Shown: positions 25,669 through 34,181, counted from the first letter of the stretch. The stretch: 64,000 bases of DNA from Modestobacter marinus (GCF_011758655.1 NZ_JAAMPA010000001.1:1178001-1242000), one strand, 5' to 3'. The notes: generated by a model from the sequence alone, not told the origin. Numbers and translations: made by a program.

Positions 25669-26484
25669 TCAGGCCGCCGGGGCGTCCTCTCGGTTGACCA
25701 GGATGGCCAGCTGCGTCCGGGTGCGGACGTCCAGCCGGCGCATCACCGCCGTCAGGTGGCTCTTCACCGTCGCCGAGCTGAGGAACAGCCGGCCGGCGAT
25801 CTCCTCGTTGCTCAGCCCCTGCGCCACCAGCTCGGCCACCTCGCGCTGGCGCTCGGTCAGCCGGTCGAGGGCCCGGGCCACCATGGTCTGGCTGGGCACC
25901 TCCCCGGTCAGGTGCCGCACGAGCTGCCTGGTCACGGCGGCGTCCAGGACGGGTTCCTGGCGGGCGAGGGCGCGGACCGCGTCGACCAGCCGCTGGGCAG
26001 CCGAACGACGGGGCAGGAACCCGCGGACCCCGCACTGCAGGACGTCCATGAGGCCGGCCCGCCCCCCGCCACCGCTCTCGGCCAGCACGAGCACGCCCAC
26101 CCCGCGCTGGCACAGGTCGCGCAGCAACGGCAGCGTGGCGCTGCCGACCAGGCTCTGCCGGACGACCACGACCCGGGTGCCGGGGCCGTCGGCGACCGCG
26201 TCGACCTCCATGAGGTCGGCGGTCTCGGCGACGACCGCGATGTCGGGCTGGGACTCGAAGATCGCCCGCAGCCCGAGCCGGAACACCTCCTGGTCCTCGC
26301 ACAACAGCACCTGGACCAGGGGCCGTGGCGGCCGCCGGGCGCAGGGTCCGAGGTCGGGCCGGGGTGCCGGGGTGTCCGGCGCGGCCGCCACGTCGTGCAG
26401 CAGCGCCCGCAGGCCCGGCGGTTCGGCGGGCCGGAGACGCACGTCCCCGTGCCCCGGATCGGTCCCTACGTCGGTAAGGCTCAT
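25669..26484 (-). CDS. LuxR/NarL-type regulator with degenerate receiver domain (copy 1)
   Basis: Regulator of 271 aa. After a 55-residue Pro/Arg-rich head, a receiver-like domain begins VQVLLCEDQEVFRLGLRAIF, keeping the acidic pair (E63, D64). The phospho-acceptor position in VVVVRQSLVG (about residue 109) is Arg rather than Asp. The C-terminal LuxR helix-turn-helix is complete: LTERQREVAELVAQGLSNEEIAGRLFLSSATVKSHLTAVMRRL (about 209-251). ATG at 26484 is preceded by AGGGGGAG. It is a paralogue of the next gene. Phosphorylation-independent control is likely. It lies near, but is not proven to control, the polyketide operon. Confidence 0.85.
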   Translation of the reverse strand: MSLTDVGTDPGHGDVRLRPAEPPGLRALLHDVAAAPDTPAPRPDLGPCARRPPRPLVQVLLCEDQEVFRLGLRAIFESQPDIAVVAETADLMEVDAVADGPGTRVVVVRQSLVGSATLPLLRDLCQRGVGVLVLAESGGGGRAGLMDVLQCGVRGFLPRRSAAQRLVDAVRALARQEPVLDAAVTRQLVRHLTGEVPSQTMVARALDRLTERQREVAELVAQGLSNEEIAGRLFLSSATVKSHLTAVMRRLDVRTRTQLAILVNREDAPAA

Positions 26485-26618
26485 GCGAACTCCCCCTGAT
26501 GCCCGCGCAACGACAGCTCCGGCTCGCCGCGAGGGACTGACGGGGCTGCGGTGACAGAACGGTAACGGACAATCGAGTTCCTGTGTCGGTTTCTGTCCAC
26601 AGAACTCACAGCAGGCGC

Positions 26619-27410
26619 TCAGGCCTGCAGGTCCCCGGCCGCGCGGTGGAAGTGGATCGCCAGCTGGGTGCGGTCCCGCAGCCCCAGCCGGCGCAGGGCC
26701 ACCGTGATGTGCCCCTTGACGGTCGCCCGGCTGACGTCGAGCCGGGCGGCGATCTCCGCGTTCGTCAGCCCCTCGGCGACCAGCCGCGAGACGGCCATCT
26801 GCCGGGCGGTCAGCACCCCGCTGTACGACGTCCGCTGCCCGTCCGCCTGCCGCGGGGCGTCGTCGAGCCGGTGCAGCAGCTCGCCGGTGGCCGCCGCGTC
26901 CAGCACCACCTCGCCGCGGGCGACCGCCCGGACCCCGTCGACGAGCCGCTGGGGGCTGACCGTGGTGTGCACGTAGCCGCACGCACCGGCCTGCAGCGCG
27001 TCGACCAGGTCGCTCCCCGCCCCGGGTTCACCGAGCAGGACCACCCGGACCCCCAGCCCGCTCAGCGCGCGCACCAGGTCGGCCACCACCGGCCCCCACG
27101 ACCCCAGCCCCACCACGGTGACGTCGGGCCGGAGCCGGGCGGCGAGGGCGAGGGCATCGGTCGCCGACCCCACGTCGGCGACCACGCGCAGGTCGGTCGC
27201 CCGGAGCAGCACCGCCCGCAGACCCCGCCGGAGCACCTCGTGGTCGTCACAGATGAGCACCCGGAAGGGGGCACCGTCGCCCTCCCGGACGCCGCCGTCA
27301 CCGAGGGGGGCGCCCTGGCGGCCGTCGGGCGCACCGTCGCCGGCCGGCCGGGTGGACCCGCCGGCGGGCAGCACCTCACGGGCCGTGCCGATGTACGGGT
27401 CGCCGACCAT
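26619..27410 (-). CDS. LuxR/NarL-type regulator with degenerate receiver domain (copy 2)
   Basis: Regulator of 263 aa, paralogous to the gene at 25669. The receiver-like domain begins FRVLICDDHEVLRRGLRAVLL (D55, D56 kept), but the acceptor site in PDVTVVGLGSWG is Gly (about residue 101). The DNA-binding domain is LTARQMAVSRLVAEGLTNAEIAARLDVSRATVKGHITVALRRL. ATG at 27410 is used; a longer start at 27464 is possible. It is divergent from the polyketide operon, whose first gene starts 380 bases away, so it is the best candidate for a cluster-situated regulator (inference). Confidence 0.85.
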   Translation of the reverse strand: MVGDPYIGTAREVLPAGGSTRPAGDGAPDGRQGAPLGDGGVREGDGAPFRVLICDDHEVLRRGLRAVLLRATDLRVVADVGSATDALALAARLRPDVTVVGLGSWGPVVADLVRALSGLGVRVVLLGEPGAGSDLVDALQAGACGYVHTTVSPQRLVDGVRAVARGEVVLDAAATGELLHRLDDAPRQADGQRTSYSGVLTARQMAVSRLVAEGLTNAEIAARLDVSRATVKGHITVALRRLGLRDRTQLAIHFHRAAGDLQA

Positions 27411-27790
27411 CCCTGTCAACTCCGCTCGAGGACGGGCGCGAGGCTCCACCCGCCTGGTTCTCACCGGCCTCGGAAGCTAGGGGATGACGCACGGTGAGCG
27501 CCACCGACTCGGGCGCGTTGTCACCGAACGCACCGACGGTTCATACCCAGGTCGTGGTCCCCCCGGCTCCAGGCGCACGACCCGACCGCGCCGGGCGGTG
27601 GAGGTGACCGACGGCGGACGGGCCACCCCGGGCGTCCGGACGGGCCCGCCCCCCTCCTCCCGGTGGGGGTGGCGCGCCACCCACGCCCTCGGGTGCGGCT
27701 GCAGAACCGCCCGTGCGGCCGATGCCCGCCGGTCCGGCGCGGCCCTAGCGTTCCGCCTCGTCAGCCGGTCCCGAACTCGCAGGAGCAGCC
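27411..27790. other. Control region ahead of the polyketide operon, no gene seen
   Basis: This 380-base gap should hold the divergent promoters of the LuxR-type regulator and of the polyketide operon. A possible -35-like TTGTCA lies at 27518-27523, but the matching -10 is poor. A weak inverted motif, GAAC-N9-GTTC, lies just downstream (about 27526-27543). The ribosome binding site AGGAG precedes the GTG at 27791. Confidence 0.45.
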
Positions 27791-28117
27791 GTGCACGAGA
27801 CGATGATCATCGCGAAGATGGACCCGGCCGACGCCGACGACGTCGCCGCCGTCTTCGGTCGCTACGACGCGACCTCGATGCCCCACGAGATCGGGGTGAC
27901 GCACCGGTCGCTGTTCCGGTTCCACGGCATCTACGTGCACCTGATCGGCTTCGACCGGCCCCCGGCGGAGTCCATGCAGATCGCCCAGTCGCTGCCGGCC
28001 TTCCGCGCGGTGAGCGAGGACCTCAAGCCCTACATCGAGGCGTACAGCCCGACCTGGCGCTCACCGCAGGACGCGATGGCCCAGCGCTTCTACCACTGGA
28101 CGTCCTCGCCCGAGTGA
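27791..28117 (+). CDS. TcmI/WhiE-ORFVII family polyketide cyclase
   Basis: Protein of 108 aa of the ferredoxin-like TcmI cyclase family, which closes the later rings of aromatic polyketides. Typical text includes MIIAKMDPADADDVAAVFGRYDATSMPHEIGVTHRSLFRFHGIYVHLI and the C-terminal MAQRFYHW. GTG at 27791 follows AGGAGCAGCC. It is the first gene of the polyketide operon, 31 bases before the carboxylase genes. In spore-pigment clusters the counterpart acts with the aromatase/cyclase here encoded at 32267. Confidence 0.92.
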   Translation: MHETMIIAKMDPADADDVAAVFGRYDATSMPHEIGVTHRSLFRFHGIYVHLIGFDRPPAESMQIAQSLPAFRAVSEDLKPYIEAYSPTWRSPQDAMAQRFYHWTSSPE

Positions 28118-28148
28118 GGCGAGCGGCTCACACGGTTGAGAGGCCGAC

Positions 28149-29885
28149 ATGACACGTTCCTCGATGACGACGCCCGGGGTGTCGGTACCGCCGGCACCGG
28201 CGGACTGGACCTCCTGCCCCTCCTGCGGCTGGCTGCTGTACCGCAAGCGACTCGAGCGTGACCTGCACGTCTGCCCGGAGTGCGACGCGCACCTCCGGCT
28301 CGGCGCCCGGGCCCGCATCGACCAGCTCGTCGACGCCGGCAGCTTCACCGAGACCGTCTTCCCGGAGCGCGAGGCGGACCCGCTGGACTTCACCGACCTG
28401 CGCCCCTACCCCGACCGGCTGCGCGACGCCGCGAGCCGGTCCGGGGAGTCCGAGGCGGTCGTCGCGGGGGTGGCCACCATCGGCGGCACCCCGGTGGCGC
28501 TGGCCGTCATGGACTTCGGCTTCCTCGGCGGGAGCATGGGCGTGGAGGTCGGGCGCCGGGTGAGCGGCGCCGCCGCACTGGCGCTCGAGCGCGGGCTACC
28601 GCTGCTGGCCGTGTGCGCCAGCGGCGGGGCGCGGATGCAGGAGGGCGTCTTCTCGCTCTTCCAGATGGCCCGGGTGAGCGAGGCCTTCGGCCGGCTCCGC
28701 GAGGCGGGCCTGTTCTCCGTCTGCGTGCTCACCGACCCCACCTACGGGGGCGTGTCCGCCTCCTTCGCCACCCTCGCGTCGGTGCTGGTCGGCGAGCGCG
28801 GGGCGCACGTGGGGTTCGCCGGCCCGCGGGTCGTCCAGGAGACGATCCGGGCCGAGCTGCCCCGCGACTTCCAGACCGCGGAGTTCCTGCTGGCCCACGG
28901 CCTGGTCGACCGGGTCGAGAGCCGGGCCGAGCTGCGGCCGCTGCTGGTGCGCCTGCTGGCCCTGCACGCCCCGGACCGGCCGCGGGGAGCGGTCGAGGAC
29001 GAGGACGAGGCGGAGCCGGTCGTCCCCGACACCGCGCCGGTCCCGGACAGCGACCCGTGGGAGGTCGTCCAGCGGGCCCGGGTCGTCGACCGGCCGACCA
29101 CGCTGGACTACCTGCACACCGCCTTCGACGACTTCGTCGAGCTGCACGGCGACCGCGCCTACGGCGACGACCCGGCCCTGGTCGGCGGGGTGGCCTCGAT
29201 CGGCGGTCACTCCGTCGTCGTCCTCGGTCACGAGAAGGGGCACTCGGTCCGCGAGCGGGTGGCGCACGAGTTCGGCATGCCGCACCCGGAGGGCTACCGC
29301 AAGGCACTGCGGCTGCTCGGGCACGCGGAGGTGCACGGGCTGCCCGTCGTCACGCTCGTCGACACCCCCGGCGCCCACCCGGGCCCGGAGGCCGAGGAGC
29401 ACGGCCAGTCCCACGCGATCGCCGAGATCATCATGCGCAGCAGCCGGCTGCGCGTCCCGGTGGTCTCGGTGGTGACCGGGGAGGGCGGCAGCGGCGGCGC
29501 ACTGGCGCTGTGCACCTCCGACCGGCTGCTGGTGCTGGAGAACGCCTACCTGTCGGTGATCAGCCCCGAGGGCTGCGCGGCCATCCTGTGGCGGACGGCC
29601 ACCGCGGCGCCGACCGCGGCGCGCGCCATGCGCCTGGGCGCCGCGCACCTGCACCGGTCCGGCATCGCCACCTCCGTGGTCGCCGAGCCACCGGGCGGCG
29701 CGCACACCGATCCCGCGGCCGCGGCCCGGCTGCTCCGCGCGGCGCTCCGCCGGGAACTGGACGAGCTCGCCGGCCACGACGTCGACACCCTGCTGGCGGC
29801 CCGGTCACGGCGGTTCTCCCGGATCGACGTCGACGACGAACGGCCGGTACGGGCGCTCCAGCCCGTCCAGCCGGTGGAGCGTTGA
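28149..29885 (+). CDS. Acetyl-CoA carboxylase carboxyltransferase, fused beta and alpha subunits
   Basis: Transfers the carboxyl group from carboxybiotin to acetyl-CoA, giving malonyl-CoA. The 578-aa protein joins both halves. The AccD-like half (about 1-285) starts with a four-Cys zinc ribbon (C23, C26, C42, C45) and has the crotonase-fold block LPLLAVCASGGARMQEG. The AccA-like half (about 290-560) shows LDYLHTAFDDFVELHGDRAYGDD, LVDTPGAHPGPEAEE and VVTGEGGSGGALAL. In Escherichia coli these are separate proteins. It is followed by the BCCP and biotin carboxylase genes, so a complete carboxylase is encoded inside the polyketide operon, probably to supply extender units. Confidence 0.93.
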   Translation: MTRSSMTTPGVSVPPAPADWTSCPSCGWLLYRKRLERDLHVCPECDAHLRLGARARIDQLVDAGSFTETVFPEREADPLDFTDLRPYPDRLRDAASRSGESEAVVAGVATIGGTPVALAVMDFGFLGGSMGVEVGRRVSGAAALALERGLPLLAVCASGGARMQEGVFSLFQMARVSEAFGRLREAGLFSVCVLTDPTYGGVSASFATLASVLVGERGAHVGFAGPRVVQETIRAELPRDFQTAEFLLAHGLVDRVESRAELRPLLVRLLALHAPDRPRGAVEDEDEAEPVVPDTAPVPDSDPWEVVQRARVVDRPTTLDYLHTAFDDFVELHGDRAYGDDPALVGGVASIGGHSVVVLGHEKGHSVRERVAHEFGMPHPEGYRKALRLLGHAEVHGLPVVTLVDTPGAHPGPEAEEHGQSHAIAEIIMRSSRLRVPVVSVVTGEGGSGGALALCTSDRLLVLENAYLSVISPEGCAAILWRTATAAPTAARAMRLGAAHLHRSGIATSVVAEPPGGAHTDPAAAARLLRAALRRELDELAGHDVDTLLAARSRRFSRIDVDDERPVRALQPVQPVER

Positions 29886-29887
29886 CC

Positions 29888-30412
29888 GTGCGCCCCGGGG
29901 AGCTCGCCCAGCGAGCCGAGGTGACCGGCCCGACCACCGGTGAGGACGACGAGGTGCGCTCGCTGCGGGAGGACGTGCTGCAGCTGGCCCGCAGCCTCCC
30001 CGGGGACCTGCGCCGGCTCACCGTGCGCAGCGGGGACAGCTCGATCGAGATCGAGTGGGCCGCCGAGGACCGCCCGCCGGCCGACGGGGCCGGCGTCCCC
30101 GGCCCGCGCAGCCTCGCCCTGGCCGCGGACCCCGCCCCCGGCCCGGAGGTGCCGACGGACCTCACCGCCGTCCACGCCCCCCTGGTCGGCACCTTCTACG
30201 CGGCGCCGGCGCCGGAGGCCGGGCCCTTCGTCCGGGTCGGTGACGAGGTCGAGGCCGGCCAGACGCTCGGGATCGTCGAGGCGATGAAGCTGATGAACCC
30301 GATCGTCGCCGACGAGGCCGGCGTGGTCGCCGAGGTCGTCGTCGGGGACGCCGAGTCGGTCGAGTACGGGCAGGTGCTGATGTACCTGCGCTCCGCCGGG
30401 GACCCCCGGTGA
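29888..30412 (+). CDS. accB: Biotin carboxyl carrier protein of acetyl-CoA carboxylase
   Basis: Carrier of 174 aa. The N-terminal third is a helical Leu/Arg-rich segment, then an acidic Pro-rich linker (about 60-93), then the biotinyl domain with the thumb and the biotinylated Lys in VEAMKLMNPI (K134). GTG at 29888 is preferred; a TTG at 29882 overlaps the upstream stop. The stop overlaps the biotin carboxylase start. It is the swinging arm between the neighbouring biotin carboxylase and carboxyltransferase. Confidence 0.94.
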   Translation: MRPGELAQRAEVTGPTTGEDDEVRSLREDVLQLARSLPGDLRRLTVRSGDSSIEIEWAAEDRPPADGAGVPGPRSLALAADPAPGPEVPTDLTAVHAPLVGTFYAAPAPEAGPFVRVGDEVEAGQTLGIVEAMKLMNPIVADEAGVVAEVVVGDAESVEYGQVLMYLRSAGDPR

Positions 30413-31896
30413 TCAGCCGGCTGCTCATCGCCAACCGCGGTGAGATCGCCGTCCGGATCGCGCGGGCCTGCCGGGAGCTCGGCATCGAGGTGGTGGCCGC
30501 CTGCTCCACCCCCGACCGGTACTCCGCGGTCGCGGAGATGGCCGACGAGGCCGTCACCATCGGCCCGGCCGCGCCAAGGCACAGCTACCTGCACGTGCCC
30601 AACCTCATCGAGGCGGCGCTGCGCACCGGCGCCGACGCCGTCCACCCCGGCTACGGCTTCCTCTCCGAGGACCCCGACTTCGCCGAGATCTGCGACAAGG
30701 AGGGGCTCACCTTCGTCGGCCCGCCGCCGGCGGTCATGCAGCAGATGGGCAACAAGGCCACCGCCCGGCGGCTGATGGCCGACGCCGGCCTGCCGCTGCT
30801 CCCCGGGGTCGTCGAGCCGGTCCGGACGGCGGAGGAGGGCCGCGCCATCGCCGACGAGATCGGCTACCCGGTGATCATCAAGGCCGTCGCCGGCGGTGGT
30901 GGCCGCGGGATGACGGTGGTGACCTCGCCCGGGGACTTCGCCGAGGCCTTCACCAGCACCCGCGCGGTCGCCCGGGCGGTGTTCCGCGACCCGACGGTCT
31001 ACGTGGAGCGCTACCTCACCCGGGCCCGGCACGTCGAGGTGCAGGTGCTGTGCGACGCCCACGGCTCGGGGATCTCCCTCGGCGAGCGGGACTGCTCGCT
31101 CCAGCGCCGGCACCAGAAGCTGCTGGAGGAGGGCCCGGCCGGCCACCTCTCCCCCGAGAGGCGGGAGGAGCTGGGCACCCTGGCCGTGCGCGGCGCGCTG
31201 TCGGTCGGCTTCACCGGGGCCGGCACCATGGAGTTCCTCGTCGACGAGGCCGGCGCGTACTTCATGGAGATGAACGCGCGGATCCAGGTCGAGCACCCGG
31301 TCACCGAGATGCTCACCGGCGTCGACCTGGTCCGCGAGCAGCTGCTGGCCGCCGGCGGCCGCCGGCTGCACCTGCGCCAGGAGGACGTCGTCCCGCGCGG
31401 GGCGGCGATCGAGTGCCGGATCAACGCCGAGGACCCCACCCGCGGCTTCGCCCCCGCCCCCGGGCACCTCGACGAGCTGCGCCCGCCGGGCGGCCCCTGG
31501 ACCCGGTTCGACACCGGCTACCGCCAGGGCGACGACGTCAGCCCGCACTACGACTCGCTGCTCGGCAAGCTCGTCGTCTGGGCGCCCGACCGGGACCAGG
31601 CGATCCGGCGGATGGACCGGGCGCTGGCCGAGCTGCGGGTCGAGGGCCCCGGCGTGCGCACCACCGTCGGGCTGCACCGGGCCCTGCTGCGCCACCCCGA
31701 CGTGCGCGCCGACTCCCACGACATCGAGTTCCTCGACCGGGCGCTCCCCGACCTGCTCGTGCAGACCGCGGCCCTCGCCGAGAGCTCCGCCACCGGGCTG
31801 CCCGTCGCGCACGGCCCCCTCCAACTCGTCCCGGCCCCCGAGCAGCACCGGCCGGGCCCGCCCGTCCCCGCCCAACCCCTGGAAGGAACACCCTGA
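30409..31896 (+). CDS. accC: Acetyl-CoA carboxylase, biotin carboxylase subunit
   Basis: ATP-grasp enzyme of 495 aa that carboxylates biotin on BCCP using bicarbonate. It starts LLIANRGEIAVRIARACRELGI. The HPGYGFLSE motif, ATP-binding glycine loop VIIKAVAGGGGRGMTVV, catalytic EMNARIQVEHPVTEM and IECRINAEDP are all present. The last 50 residues are Pro/Ala-rich beyond the usual end. The GTG start overlaps the BCCP stop and its own stop overlaps the ACP start, consistent with dedicated supply of malonyl-CoA to the polyketide synthase. Confidence 0.95.
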   Translation: MISRLLIANRGEIAVRIARACRELGIEVVAACSTPDRYSAVAEMADEAVTIGPAAPRHSYLHVPNLIEAALRTGADAVHPGYGFLSEDPDFAEICDKEGLTFVGPPPAVMQQMGNKATARRLMADAGLPLLPGVVEPVRTAEEGRAIADEIGYPVIIKAVAGGGGRGMTVVTSPGDFAEAFTSTRAVARAVFRDPTVYVERYLTRARHVEVQVLCDAHGSGISLGERDCSLQRRHQKLLEEGPAGHLSPERREELGTLAVRGALSVGFTGAGTMEFLVDEAGAYFMEMNARIQVEHPVTEMLTGVDLVREQLLAAGGRRLHLRQEDVVPRGAAIECRINAEDPTRGFAPAPGHLDELRPPGGPWTRFDTGYRQGDDVSPHYDSLLGKLVVWAPDRDQAIRRMDRALAELRVEGPGVRTTVGLHRALLRHPDVRADSHDIEFLDRALPDLLVQTAALAESSATGLPVAHGPLQLVPAPEQHRPGPPVPAQPLEGTP

Positions 31897-32165
31897 TGTC
31901 CGCAGCCCCGCTGTCCTCCGCCCCGTTCACCCTCGCCGCCCTGATGGACCTGCTGCAGGCGAAGGCCGGCCTCCCGCCGGAGTCGCGCACCACCGACCCC
32001 GACGCCCACTTCTCCGACATCGGCCTGGACTCGCTGGCCTTCCTCTCGATGCAGACGGAGCTGCACGACCGCTTCGGCACCGAGATGCCCGACGACGACG
32101 CGGAGCGCTACACCCTCGGCGACATCGTCGAGCGGGTCTCCGCAGCGCAGTCCCAGCCCGCCTGA
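31896..32165 (+). CDS. Type II polyketide acyl carrier protein
   Basis: ACP of 89 aa that holds the growing chain on a phosphopantetheine arm attached to Ser46 in DIGLDSLAFL. The remainder (FTLAALMDLLQAKAGLPP and TLGDIVERVSAA) fits the four-helix fold. Its ATG overlaps the biotin carboxylase stop by one base. A nested hairpin follows in the 101-base gap before the aromatase gene. It would work with the KS pair at 34178-36720. Confidence 0.94.
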   Translation: MSAAPLSSAPFTLAALMDLLQAKAGLPPESRTTDPDAHFSDIGLDSLAFLSMQTELHDRFGTEMPDDDAERYTLGDIVERVSAAQSQPA

Positions 32166-32170
32166 CGACG

Positions 32171-32223
32171 GGCCCCGTCCTCCGCACGCCCCGCGCCCTC
32201 GGCGCGGGCCCCCGGACGGGGCC
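32171..32223. terminator. Nested hairpin between ACP and aromatase genes
   Basis: GGCCCCGTCC (32171-32180) pairs with GGACGGGGCC (32214-32223). Inside, CCCGCGCC (32190-32197) pairs with GGCGCGGG (32201-32208). It lies within the operon, so it may be an attenuator or RNA-processing/stability element that raises ACP relative to downstream genes, rather than a full terminator. Confidence 0.55.
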
Positions 32224-32266
32224 GGACCCCACACCACCACATCCACCCCACCGCCGGAGGACCCAG

Positions 32267-32761
32267 ATGAGCACGCCCGAGAACGACGGCCCGACCATCG
32301 GCCACACCGACAACTCGATCTTCATCGACGCCGGCATCGACCACGTCTGGAAGATGACCAACGACCTGCCGACGTGGCCGGACCTCTTCACCGAGTACGC
32401 CGAGGTGGAGGTGCTCGCGCAGACCGGCTCGACCTTCCGGTTCCGGCTGAAGATGCACCCGGACGAGAGCGGCCGCGTCTGGAGCTGGGTCTCCGAACGC
32501 ACCTTGGACGAGGAGCGCCACGAGGTGGTGGCGCACCGGGTCGAACCGGGCCCGTTCGAGTTCATGGACATCCGGTGGAGCTACGCCGAGGAGGGCACGG
32601 GCACCCGGATGCGGTGGGTGCAGGACTTCCGGATGCGCCCAGAGGCGCCCATCGACACCGCCGGGATGACCGAGCGGATCGACGGCAACAGCAAGATCCA
32701 GATGGCGGTCATCCGGGACAAGGTCGAGGCCGCCGCCCGCCATCCGGAGCCGGCGCGGTGA
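32267..32761 (+). CDS. Aromatase/cyclase, SRPBCC (polyketide cyclase) family
   Basis: Protein of 164 aa with the helix-grip fold of TcmN/WhiE-ORFVI aromatase-cyclases, which fold and aromatise the first rings of the poly-beta-ketone on the ACP. Typical text is NSIFIDAGIDHVWKMTNDLPTWPDLFTEYAEVEV, RVWSWVSERTLD, EPGPFEFMDIRWSYAEEGTGTRMRWVQDFRM. ATG at 32267 follows GGAGG. It is single-domain, as in spore-pigment clusters, in contrast to didomain ARO/CYCs of reducing pathways. Its stop overlaps the AT-like start. Confidence 0.93.
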   Translation: MSTPENDGPTIGHTDNSIFIDAGIDHVWKMTNDLPTWPDLFTEYAEVEVLAQTGSTFRFRLKMHPDESGRVWSWVSERTLDEERHEVVAHRVEPGPFEFMDIRWSYAEEGTGTRMRWVQDFRMRPEAPIDTAGMTERIDGNSKIQMAVIRDKVEAAARHPEPAR

Positions 32762-33732
32762 CCGCCCCGGTCACCGGGGCGGCCGTCGTCCTCCCGGGCG
32801 AGTGGACGGCCGTCCCCGGTGCCCTGGAGGCGTGGCTGCCCGACCCGGCCGCCCGCGAGGTCGCGGCCGAGGCCTCCGACGTGCTGGGCCGGGACGTCGT
32901 CGAGTGGTGGGGTGACCCGCTCAACCTGCACGACCCGGCGGTCGCCCACCTCGCGGCGCTCGTCATCGGGGTGGCGGGGTGGCGGAGCCTCACCGCCGCC
33001 GGACTGCAGCCGGTCGCCGTCGCCGGGCACGGCGTCGGCGAGTACGCGGCGCTGGTGGCCGCCGGCGCGCTCCGGCTGGACCAGGTGGTCGACCTCGTCG
33101 ACTGCCGGGCGGAGATGCTGGCCCACTCCCCGCGCCCGTCGTCCGCGGGCATGGCCGCCGTCGTCGGGCCGGGCGCCCGCGAGGTCGCCCACGCGGTGGT
33201 CGCGGACCTGGGCACCAGCTCCGGCCTGGCGATCGCCGCGTACGACGGCCCGGCCCAGGTGGTGCTGTCGGGCTGGTGCCCGGAGCTGGCCCAGGCCCGG
33301 GAGGGCGTCGCCGCCGCCGGCCTGGACCTGGTCCGGCTGCCGGGGCGGGCCGCCGCCCACGGCCCGCTGGTGCAGTCGATCGCCGAGCGCCTGGCGCCCA
33401 CGCTCGACGAGCTGGACTGGTCCGTCCCGGACGTGCCCGTCCTGTCCGACGTCGACGCCCGGCCCTCCCGCGACCCGGAGCACCTGGCCCGGTGCCTGCA
33501 CCGGCACCTCACGTCGCCGGTGCAGTGGGAGGCCATCGCGCACGCCCTGGTGGCCGACGCGGGGGCGACCTGGGTCGTCGAGGTCGGCGCCGTCCCGACC
33601 CTGGGGCCGCTGATCCGCCAGGTCCACCCCGACCTCCCCGTCCACCTGGCCACCGGACCGGGCGTGCCCGGCCGGCCGGCCCGTCCCGCAGCCGCGCTCA
33701 CCGGCGCGGCCCCCAGCAGAGGAGAGAGATGA
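32758..33732 (+). CDS. Acyltransferase-like protein (malonyltransferase fold) lacking the catalytic Ser
   Basis: Protein of 324 aa with the FabD/AT fold. The region matching the active-site elbow GHSxGEYAAL reads GHGVGEYAAL (90-99), so the acylated Ser is Gly92 (codon GGC). The later catalytic His appears retained in RAAAHGPLVQ (H200), and the C-terminal block VVEVGAVPTLGPLIRQV is family-like. The first 50 residues are divergent. It cannot use the usual Ser-acyl mechanism. A structural or ACP-binding role is possible, and type II systems normally borrow the fatty-acid malonyltransferase. GTG and stop both overlap neighbours. Confidence 0.85.
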   Translation: MTAPVTGAAVVLPGEWTAVPGALEAWLPDPAAREVAAEASDVLGRDVVEWWGDPLNLHDPAVAHLAALVIGVAGWRSLTAAGLQPVAVAGHGVGEYAALVAAGALRLDQVVDLVDCRAEMLAHSPRPSSAGMAAVVGPGAREVAHAVVADLGTSSGLAIAAYDGPAQVVLSGWCPELAQAREGVAAAGLDLVRLPGRAAAHGPLVQSIAERLAPTLDELDWSVPDVPVLSDVDARPSRDPEHLARCLHRHLTSPVQWEAIAHALVADAGATWVVEVGAVPTLGPLIRQVHPDLPVHLATGPGVPGRPARPAAALTGAAPSRGER

Positions 33733-34181
33733 CCACCGTCCAGCAGCCCCCGGCCACCATCCAGCACCCCACGACGAAGGTGCGGTGCGGGCCCACCGTG
33801 TCCCGCGCGGACGCTCCGCCCAACCGCCGGCGGGGCGGTGACATCCGGGTGCTGCTGTCGCCGACCAGCGTGGGCGCCACCGCCGGGTTCATGGGCACCC
33901 TGACCCTCGAGCCGGGGGAGGTCGTCACCGAGCACTGGCACCCGTACTCGGAGGAGTTCCTCTACTGCGTCTCCGGCGACGTGCTGCTGACGCTGGACGG
34001 CGAGGAGCGCCGGCTGGGCGGCGAGTCGGCGGTGCACATCCCGATCGGGGTGCGGCACCGGATCGTCAACGACGGCACGGAGGCGGCGTTCTTCGTCTTC
34101 CTGGCCGGCCCGCTGGCACCGCGTCCCGAGCTGGGCCACGTCGACACCGAGCCCTCGCCGGGCTCCATGGGCGTCCGGTGA
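33729..34181 (+). CDS. Cupin-domain protein of spore-pigment type (WhiE-ORFII/SchB-like)
   Basis: Protein of 150 aa with a single cupin barrel. The first motif is [17 protein letters not shown] (H69, H71, E75 or E76) and the second includes [15 protein letters not shown] (H110), a plausible metal site. Counterparts are found next to the KS genes in whiE, sch and cur clusters; their precise step is not settled and may involve oxidation or cyclisation of the chain. ATG overlaps the AT-like stop and the stop overlaps the KS-alpha GTG. Confidence 0.88.
   Translation: MTTVQQPPATIQHPTTKVRCGPTVSRADAPPNRRRGGDIRVLLSPTSVGATAGFMGTLTLEPGEVVTEHWHPYSEEFLYCVSGDVLLTLDGEERRLGGESAVHIPIGVRHRIVNDGTEAAFFVFLAGPLAPRPELGHVDTEPSPGSMGVR

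Noticed and set aside
27518-27548. A promoter for the polyketide operon with TTGTCA as -35.
   Set aside because: No acceptable -10 hexamer at 16-19 bases; listed only as a weak hint in the intergenic entry.
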